From: Mycobacterium sp.
GTDB lineage: Bacteria; Actinomycetota; Actinomycetes; Mycobacteriales; Mycobacteriaceae
NCBI GenBank assembly: GCA_028706695.1
Contig: JAQTVU010000163.1
Coordinates: 1-6,124, forward strand
Direction of reading: 5' to 3'
DNA length: 6,124 nt
The number at the start of each line of letters is the position of its first letter. Position 1 is the first letter of the stretch. The notes beneath the pieces were generated by a model, which worked only from the letters and a program-made list of their open reading frames with translations, was not told the DNA's origin and searched no databases. Below are positions 1 through 5,600 of this stretch, piece by piece. The position numbers and the translations under genes are program-made.

Positions 1-1178
1 CCGGCCTGGGCGATGATGGCCGCGCCGATCGCCGAGGTGATGTGGTCATAGGCCGGCGCGATATCGGTGGCCAGCGGACCCAGCGTGTAGAACGGAGCCT
101 CCTCGCACAGCTCCTCTTCCAGCCGCACGTTCTCGACGATCTTGTGCATCGGGATGTGGCCGGGGCCCTCGATCATCACCTGCGCCCCACGGGCTTTCGC
201 GATTTTGGTCAGCTCACCCAGGGTGCGCAGCTCGGAGAACTGCGCGGCGTCGTTGGCGTCGGCGATCGAACCGGGACGCAGTCCGTCGCCGAGTGAGAAG
301 GTGACGTCGTAGCGCGCGAAGATGTCGCAGAGCTCCTCGAAGTTGGTGTAGAGGAACGACTCCTGATGATGTGCCAGGCACCAGGCCGCCATGATGGCTC
401 CGCCGCGAGAAACGATTCCGGTGACCCGCTTGGCGGTCAGCGGCACGTACCGCAGCAGCACGCCGGCGTGCACGGTCATGTAGTCCACGCCCTGCTCGCA
501 CTGCTCGATGACGGTGTCGCGGTAGATTTTCCAGGTCAACTTGGTCGGATCGCCGTCGACCCTTTCCAGCGCCTGATAGATGGGCACCGTGCCGACCGGT
601 ACCGGGGAATTGCGCAGGATCCACTCGCGGGTCTCATGGATGTTCTTGCCGGTGGACAGGTCCATGATGGTGTCGGCGCCCCACCGGGTGGCCCACACCA
701 TCTTGTCGACCTCTTCGGCGATCGAGCTGGTCACCGCGGAGTTGCCGATGTTCGCGTTCACCTTGACCGCGAACGCCTTGCCGATGATCATCGGCTCGCT
801 CTCGGGGTGGTGGTGGTTGGCCGGGATCACCGCACGGCCGCGGGCGACCTCGTCGCGCACCAGTTCGGCGGGCATGTCCTCGCGGGCGGCGATGAACGCC
901 ATCTCCGCGGTGATCTCGCCGGCACGCGCGCGCTGCAGTTGGGTGCCGCGGTCGCCGATCATCCCCGGACGCGGCGGCAGCCCCGACCTCAAGTCGATCG
1001 CCGCATCCGGATCGGTGTACGGCCCCGAGGTGTCGTAGAGGTCGAAGTGGTCGCCCGTGGACAGGTGAACCCGCCGGAATGGGACACGCGCGCCGGGCAC
1101 CCCCTCCAGCGCGCGATATGCCTTGCTGCTGCCGGCGATGGGACCGGTGGTCACAGACGGTTCGACGATAACGGTCAT
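1..1178 (-). CDS. thiC: Phosphomethylpyrimidine synthase ThiC, N-terminal 392 residues (3' end outside window)
   Basis: ThiC is a cytosolic radical-SAM enzyme that rearranges 5-aminoimidazole ribotide into hydroxymethylpyrimidine phosphate, the pyrimidine precursor of thiamine. The reading frame is open from the ATG at 1178 to the left edge. Recognisable family blocks are VPFRRVHLSTGDHFDLYDTS (about 32-51), NHHHPE (121-126), NANIGNS (141-147), a DLSTGKNIHETREWILRN stretch, SLGDGLRPGS, and MIEGPGH (335-341). Mycobacterial ThiC is roughly 550 residues, so about 70% is present; the C-terminal CxxCxxxxC iron-sulfur motif must lie outside the window and cannot be checked. The start is supported by a GGGAG ribosome-binding site eight bases upstream and by the TPP riboswitch ending at that point. 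No frameshift or missing block is seen in this part. Transcription is divergent from the signalling genes to the right. Identification is very secure; the genus assignment rests on memory of mycobacterial ThiC. Confidence 0.97.
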   Translation of the reverse strand, partial: MTVIVEPSVTTGPIAGSSKAYRALEGVPGARVPFRRVHLSTGDHFDLYDTSGPYTDPDAAIDLRSGLPPRPGMIGDRGTQLQRARAGEITAEMAFIAAREDMPAELVRDEVARGRAVIPANHHHPESEPMIIGKAFAVKVNANIGNSAVTSSIAEEVDKMVWATRWGADTIMDLSTGKNIHETREWILRNSPVPVGTVPIYQALERVDGDPTKLTWKIYRDTVIEQCEQGVDYMTVHAGVLLRYVPLTAKRVTGIVSRGGAIMAAWCLAHHQESFLYTNFEELCDIFARYDVTFSLGDGLRPGSIADANDAAQFSELRTLGELTKIAKARGAQVMIEGPGHIPMHKIVENVRLEEELCEEAPFYTLGPLATDIAPAYDHITSAIGAAIIAQA

Positions 1179-1183
1179 CCTGT

Positions 1184-1272
1184 CATCTCCCTACGCCGGC
1201 ATTACCCGGTCAGGTTCCTACGGTCGACGGCCCCGAGCCGTCCTCTCAGCGCACCGGGCGTGCACTCCCGCG
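1184..1272 (-). promoter_or_regulatory. TPP riboswitch (THI element) in the thiC leader
   Basis: Read on the minus strand, this leader carries the conserved parts of a thiamine diphosphate aptamer in the right order. A GCAC/GTGC stem closes a five-base loop and is followed by the CTGAGA thi-box core (plus-strand 1244-1249). Next is a variable hairpin with GACGGC/GCCGTC arms (1226-1242), then AACCTGA, then a CCGG/CCGG stem around GTAATG, ending in GCGTAGGGAG (1187-1196). The GGGAG of that 3' strand is also the best Shine-Dalgarno sequence for thiC, eight bases before the ATG. Ligand binding would therefore hide it directly, which points to translational control. No separate terminator hairpin with a T-run lies between aptamer and start. 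The exact ends of the P1 stem are uncertain. Confidence 0.95.
1187..1191 (-). promoter_or_regulatory. thiC ribosome-binding site inside the aptamer's 3' strand
   Basis: GGGAG on the minus strand lies eight bases before the thiC ATG. It is at the same time the end of the conserved GCGTAGGGA segment of the TPP aptamer. This dual use fixes the start codon and suggests how the riboswitch acts. A second ATG just after it (minus strand, 1186) is out of frame with ThiC. Confidence 0.75.
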
Positions 1273-1290
1273 TCTTTGGTTGTCGCGTTG

Positions 1291-1318
1291 TTGGTAGACC
1301 CCACGGTCTTGGTAGACC
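1291..1318. repeat. Pair of 10-bp direct repeats upstream of the thiC riboswitch
   Basis: TTGGTAGACC occurs at 1291-1300 and again, identical, at 1309-1318, a period of 18 bases. The pair lies just upstream of the thiC aptamer and within the divergent promoter region. An imperfect-operator role, or overlap with the thiC promoter, is possible, but I recognise no known regulator site. An 18-bp period is a little under two helical turns. Chance duplication cannot be excluded. Confidence 0.5.
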
Positions 1319-1330
1319 TCAGATGTGAGG
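1317..1330. repeat. Short inverted repeat in the divergent promoter region
   Basis: CCTCA-gatg-TGAGG forms a perfect 5-bp inverted repeat with a four-base spacer, abutting the second copy of the TTGGTAGACC direct repeat. It is a weak operator candidate because five-base arms are common by chance in this G+C-rich sequence. On the minus strand, TAACCT next to it could serve as a -10 element for thiC, but no convincing -35 hexamer was found, so no promoter is called. Confidence 0.3.
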
Positions 1331-1388
1331 TTACCCCCGCCCGTAGGCGACAGGCACGCCGGCAGCGGAAGTGACCGGGATCGCCACC

Positions 1389-1442
1389 ATGCAAATGACG
1401 AGACCGGCTTTTCGCCCGGGAGGTAGCCGGTGCGCTCGGTGA
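1389..1442 (+). CDS. Possible 17-codon leader ORF upstream of the PAS-ANTAR gene
   Basis: An ATG at 1389 is preceded at eight bases by GGGA (1377-1380) and reads MQMTRPAFRPGGSRCAR, ending in TGA at 1440-1442, 16 bases before the PAS-ANTAR start. The peptide is basic and has one cysteine near its end. It resembles no protein I know. It could be a translated leader that influences the downstream gene, or a chance ORF; it is too short for coding statistics. Reported only because of its ribosome-binding site and position. Confidence 0.15.
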   Translation: MQMTRPAFRPGGSRCAR

Positions 1443-1444
1443 AT

Positions 1445-1450
1445 GGGAAG
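1445..1450 (+). promoter_or_regulatory. Ribosome-binding site for the PAS-ANTAR gene
   Basis: GGGAAG sits eight bases before the GTG at 1459. Two nearer ATG codons (1451 and 1457) are in another frame and do not lead into the PAS-ANTAR protein. This site is therefore the reason for choosing the GTG. The in-frame GTG codons at 1519 and 1522 lack a comparable site. Confidence 0.6.
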
Positions 1451-1458
1451 ATGCACAT

Positions 1459-2163
1459 GTGCAGCACTCCAGGCGAGAAGGTTCGGCAGCGCCTGTCGAC
1501 CCGCGCAGGCAGCCTCCCGTGGTGGCCGAGGCGGCGAGATATCTTAGCGTCGGCGCCTTCCGCTTCTGGTTCGTGGGTCAGCGGTGGGAATGGTCCGACG
1601 AGGTCGCCCGGATGCACGGCTACGAACCCGGATCCGTGGTGCCGACCACGAAACTGCTGTTGTCGCATAAGCACCCGGACGACCGCGCGCACGTCCAGGA
1701 TGTGCTCGACTACGCGTTGCAGTCGGGGGAGCCCTTCTCGAGTCGCCACCGCTTCATCGACACCACCGGCAAGGAACACGACGCAATAGTCGTCGGCGAC
1801 CGGATGTATGACGATGGCGGCGTCGTGGTGGGCACCGCCGGCCATTACATAGACCTCACCGACTCGTTGCACGAGGTCCGACAGGAAGTGCTCGACGCCG
1901 CCCTGCCGGACCTGTTCGAGAGCCGCGCGGCGATCGAGCAGGCCAAGGGGGTGCTGATGTACGTCTACCGGATCAGCGGCGAACAAGCCTTCCGGGTGCT
2001 GCAGTGGCGCTCCCAGGAGACCAACACGAAGCTGCGCGCGCTCGCCCGGCAGCTGCTTGCCGACCTCCCCACGGTGGAGTCCCCGGCGGCCGCCGTCCGG
2101 ACGCGGTTCGACCATCTGCTGCTCACCGTGCACGAACGGATTCCACCGGACGCCGCCGAGTAG
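1459..2163 (+). CDS. PAS-ANTAR sensor protein, putative RNA-binding transcription antiterminator
   Basis: A 234-residue soluble protein beginning with GTG. A PAS fold spans about residues 34-135, including FRFWFVGQRWEWSDEVARMH, the KHPDD signature at 71-75 and a following beta-sheet region. An ANTAR domain covers about 150-206, with IEQAKGVLM at 159-167 and the hallmark AF-x2-L-x3-SQ-x-TN-x-KLR pattern up to about residue 193. ANTAR domains are known to bind paired RNA hairpins and prevent transcription termination or alter translation. Here the usual receiver domain is replaced by PAS, so the input is probably a small ligand, redox state or light rather than phosphorylation. No transmembrane segment or signal peptide is seen. 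Residues 1-30 and 207-234 look like flexible tails. It is followed on the same strand by the STAS gene after 109 bp containing two hairpins. The RNA targets are unknown. Confidence 0.9.
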   Translation: MQHSRREGSAAPVDPRRQPPVVAEAARYLSVGAFRFWFVGQRWEWSDEVARMHGYEPGSVVPTTKLLLSHKHPDDRAHVQDVLDYALQSGEPFSSRHRFIDTTGKEHDAIVVGDRMYDDGGVVVGTAGHYIDLTDSLHEVRQEVLDAALPDLFESRAAIEQAKGVLMYVYRISGEQAFRVLQWRSQETNTKLRALARQLLADLPTVESPAAAVRTRFDHLLLTVHERIPPDAAE

Positions 2164-2185
2164 CCGCGTGACCGAGGAACGCGGC
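2163..2185 (+). other. Hairpin right after the PAS-ANTAR stop codon
   Basis: GCCGCGT and ACGCGGC pair perfectly over seven bases around a nine-base loop (GACCGAGGA). The hairpin begins on the last base of the TAG stop. No T-run follows, so it is not a classical intrinsic terminator. It could be a weak or Rho-assisted terminator, an mRNA stabiliser, or one half of an ANTAR-type target. Folding was judged by eye and no energy was calculated. Confidence 0.4.
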
Positions 2186-2217
2186 ACTGAGAGGCGGGGG
2201 TTAGGCTTCAAATGTTC

Positions 2218-2240
2218 GCGACGTGCAAGAAGCGCGTCGC
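2218..2240 (+). other. Second hairpin in the PAS-ANTAR/STAS gap
   Basis: GCGACGTGC and GCGCGTCGC form a nine-base-pair stem with one G-U wobble around the five-base loop AAGAA. It lies 32 bases after the first hairpin and 32 bases before the GTG of the STAS gene. No T-run follows, so it is not a standard terminator. Its position fits a leader structure controlling the STAS/phosphatase genes. The loop does not match the hexanucleotide ANTAR consensus (A at position 1, G at position 4) without shifting the stem. Confidence 0.45.
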
Positions 2241-2272
2241 CCGCCGCGTCATCGGGCTCAGCGGCTTGAACT

Positions 2273-2662
2273 GTGACACGTCCGGGGCGGCGAAAGGCGC
2301 GAAATTTGTTGACGGTCGAACACGAGGCCCACGAGGATGGCGTGGTGGTGCATGTCAAGGGGGACATCGACTCCAGCACGGTCGACAAGTTCACCGCTGG
2401 GCTCACCGCAGCGCTCAGCCTGGCCGCCGCCCACCCGGCACGGCTGGTCGTCATCGACCTGGGGGCGGTGGAATTCTTCGGGAGCGCGGCGTTGAACGCG
2501 GTGCTTGACTGCCACGAGGCCGGCCAGCGCGTCGGGACTTCGGTCCGGCTGGTAGCCGACCACGACAACGTGCTGCGCCCTGTCCAGGTGACCGCGTTGG
2601 ACCGGATCTTCGACATCTACCCGACGTTGTCCGCCGCGCTGCGGCGTGGGCCGCAACAATGA
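2273..2662 (+). CDS. STAS-domain protein, putative anti-sigma-factor antagonist
   Basis: A small cytosolic protein (129 residues from the GTG) made of one STAS domain of the SpoIIAA/RsbV type. Such proteins are phosphorylated on a serine by an anti-sigma kinase and dephosphorylated by a PP2C phosphatase; the unphosphorylated form captures the anti-sigma factor. Seen here are the VVVHVKGDID strand with its GxID turn (about 24-33), the LVVIDLGAVEFFGSAALNAV segment (58-77) and a C-terminal helix. The likely phosphoserine is Ser71, though the usual DSSGL context reads GSAAL. The start is uncertain: the basic stretch from the GTG (TRPGRRKARN) looks unlike the family, and a TTG at 2306 has AAAGG (2293-2297) eight bases upstream, giving a 118-residue protein. 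Its stop overlaps the next start as ATGA, so it is probably translated together with the downstream phosphatase, its expected partner. Confidence 0.87.
   Translation: MTRPGRRKARNLLTVEHEAHEDGVVVHVKGDIDSSTVDKFTAGLTAALSLAAAHPARLVVIDLGAVEFFGSAALNAVLDCHEAGQRVGTSVRLVADHDNVLRPVQVTALDRIFDIYPTLSAALRRGPQQ
2293..2297 (+). promoter_or_regulatory. Ribosome-binding site favouring a TTG start for the STAS gene
   Basis: AAAGG stands eight bases before the TTG at 2306, in frame with the STAS protein. The GTG at 2273 has only weak G-rich sequence upstream. If the TTG is used, the protein begins MLTVEHEAHEDG, which aligns better with the usual short N-terminus of STAS antagonists. Confidence 0.4.
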
Positions 2663-5600
2663 GCGGCGGACTGCCCGACGACCTGGCGGCCGCGGTGATC
2701 CTGGGCGGCGAGATGGGCCGCCGGTTCGCCGAGTTCGATTGGGCCACACACCCGTTGGGGCCGCCGCGCGGCTGGCCGGCCGAGCTGCGGTCGGCGGTGG
2801 CCACGACACTGACGTCGCGGTTCCCGTTGGCGCTGTGGCTGGGTACCCGGGACCTGTTCGTCGTCTACAACGAGGCGTACATCGAAATCCTCGGCGACCG
2901 CCACCCCGGCGCCCTGGGCCGGCCCGGTCGGGAGGTGTGGTGGGACATCTGGGACTCGATCGGTCCGATGCTGGCCGGGGTCGTCGCCACCGGCGAGGCC
3001 ACCTGGTCGCACGATTTGATGCTGCCGATGGTGACCGCCGGCCGGCGCGAGGAACGGTACTTCAGCTTCACCTACAGCCCGCTCATCGCCGCCGACGGCA
3101 AGCCCTACGGCATCTTCTGCCCGTCGTACGAAACCACCGAGCGGGTGCTCGGCGAGCGCCGCCTGCATCTGCTCGACGCGGTCGCCGCCGCGATGATGGA
3201 GACCCGCAGCCTCGCCGAGGCGATCAACGCCGCCGTCGCGGTGTGCGCGGCCCAGCCCGCCGAGCTGCCGTTCGTCGCGGTCTACTGCCCCGACACGGAC
3301 ACCGGTCGCATCACGCTGCGGGGTGCCACGCCGTCGGTGGCGCCGCTGCTGCCGCGCGACCTGGCGCAGCTCACCGACTGGGATACGGCGGCACGGTCCC
3401 GGGCGGAGGGGCGGCTCATCGAGGACGTGGCCGCGGCGATCCCGGGTGTCGCTGAGGTTTTGGAAGGCGACTGCCCGCAGCAGGCCCTGGTGCTGCCGCT
3501 GGGGGACGCCTCCACCGCCGGCGCGCTGGTGACGGGCATCAGCCCGCGGCGCCCGCTGGACCCGCGGTACCGCGGCTTCTGCCAACTGCTGGCAGACCGG
3601 CTGTCGTCGGCCTTCGGGTCGGTGGACTCCTACGAGCAGCAGCGGCAGCGGGCCGACGCGCTCGCCGAGCTGGATCGGGCGAAGACGGCGTTTCTGACCA
3701 ACGTCAGCCACGAGTTCCGCACCCCGCTGACCCTGCTGCTCGGGCCGCTGGAAGACGCGCTGGCCGACGCGGAGCCGGGCAGTGTCCTGGCCGAACGGCT
3801 GAGCGCCGCCGACCGTAACGCCCGGCGCCTGCAGCGCCTGGTCGACGCGTTGCTGGATTTCTCCCGCATCCAGGCCGGCCAGGCCGACGCGAAGCTGGTC
3901 TGCACCGACGTCGGCGCCCTCACCGCGGACATCGCGTCGTCGTTTACCGAACTCTGCCACCGGGCGGGGCTGGACTTGGTGCTGAACTGCGGACCGGCGC
4001 TGGCGGACGTGGACCCGGGCATGTGGGAGACGATCGTCCTCAACTTGCTGTCCAACGCGGTGAAGTACACCCTGCGGGGCTCGATCACCGTCGAGGTCCG
4101 CGCCGACTCGGCGCACTGCCTGATCGCCGTGCGCGACACCGGGGTCGGCATCGCCGCCGAGGACCTGGATCGGCTGTTCGAGCGTTTCTACCGGGCCGAC
4201 AACGCGCGGGGCCGCAGCGTGGAGGGCACCGGTATCGGGCTGTCACTGGTGCGCGGGCTGGTGGAGCTGCATCGCGGCACGGTGGGCATCGAGAGCCGGC
4301 CGGATCACGGCACCACGGTCACCGTCCGGCTGCCGCGCTCGGCGCACGACGACGCGGTCGACCGGTCACCGGCGGTGTGCCTCGACGAGCCCAATCCGTA
4401 CGTCGCCGAGGCGACGCAGTGGCTGGCGGCCACCTCCACGCCCGGCGAGGTGGCGGCCGCCCGCGACAGCCCTCGTCAACGGGTGTTGATCGCCGACGAC
4501 AACGCCGACATGCGGGCCCATCTGGACCGGGTGCTGTCCCCGCACTGGGAGACGGTTCTGGTCGGCGACGGCAAGTCGGCGCTGGCCGCGGCGCGCAGGC
4601 TGCGCCCGGACGCGATCGTGATCGACGTCATGATGCCCGGCCTGGACGGCTTCGGCTTCGTCGCGGCCCTGCGCCAAGACCCGGCGCTGGCGGCCACGCC
4701 CGTGTTGATGCTGTCGGCCCGGGCCGGCGCCGAGGCCGTCACCGAAGGCTTCGCCGGCGGGGCCGACGACTACCTGCCCAAGCCGTTCCGCTCCCAGGAG
4801 CTGGTCGAACGCGTGGCGTCCCGGCTGTCCGCCGCGGCCCGCGAGCGCGACCGGCAGCGGCGCGAGGGGCGCCTGCGGGTCGCCTCCGATCTGGTGCAGC
4901 TCGACGCCGCGCTGCAGGCCGCCGATTCCGTGGGCGGGATACTCGACGCCGTTTTCAGGTCGCCGTTCGGCTCGGGCGGCGCCTCGGCGGTGGCGATCGG
5001 GGTGCTGGACGGGGACCATCACGTCCGATTCCAATACGCCGGCGCAATTCCCGCCGAGATGCGGGACCGCTACCACGTGGCGGCCCTCGAGGCGCCGCTG
5101 GTCGGTACCGACGTCGTACGCAGTGGCGAGCCGACCGTCGTTCCCGACACCTTCGAACTCCCGCCGCGCTACCACCACACCGTGCAGGACACCGCGGACA
5201 GCGTTCGGGCGTGCGTGGCGCACCCGCTGCGCGAGGCCTCGGGCCGCGTCATCGGCGTGCTGGGCCTGCTCTGGCCCGAACCGCGCTCATTCCAACCCGC
5301 CGAGCTCGACACGTGCCGCCGGATCGCGGAGCTGGCGTCCTCGGCCCTGGACCGGGTGCGGGTCGTGGCGCGCGAACACCGGATCGCCATCGACTTCCAA
5401 GAGCATCTGCTCGACCTGGACCGCGGCTCGACCGCCGCCGTGGTGGCCGCCGCCTACCAGCCCGGCGGCGAAGCGATGCGGGTCGGCGGCGACTGGTATT
5501 CGGTCACCCCGCTTGACCGGCCGGACCGGGTGGCGATATCGGTCGGCGACGTCGTCGGGCATGGCCTGACCGCCGCGATCGTGATGAGCCGGCTGCGCGC

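Noticed and set aside
366..1328. 320-codon plus-strand open frame opposite thiC
   Set aside because: Antisense to a highly conserved thiC and its riboswitch; His/Gly/Arg-rich composition without a domain.
1321..1458. Alternative-sigma (SigF-type) promoter for the PAS-ANTAR gene
   Set aside because: I looked for GGTT and GGGTA elements at 15-17 bp spacing and found no matching pair; GGTTA at 1329 and GGTAG at 1421 are far apart and wrongly spaced.
2163..2240. Intrinsic terminator for the PAS-ANTAR gene
   Set aside because: Two good stems exist but neither is followed by a T-run, so a standard Rho-independent terminator is not supported.
1246..2616. Long minus-strand open frame (456 codons) across the PAS-ANTAR and STAS genes
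   Set aside because: It is antisense to two genes with clear domains, runs through the riboswitch region, is rich in Arg, Gly, His and Val in the manner of G+C-rich shadow frames, and shows no recognisable domain.
2617..4116. 499-codon minus-strand open frame opposite the PAS-GAF-kinase region
   Set aside because: Low-complexity Arg/Gln/Gly/Val composition and no domain; the opposite strand encodes an intact PAS-GAF-HisKA-HATPase order with catalytic motifs.
4023..5516. 497-codon plus-strand open frame overlapping the kinase/phosphatase gene in another frame
   Set aside because: Arg/Gly/Ala-rich shadow of the real frame, which carries the HATPase, receiver and GAF motifs over the same bases.
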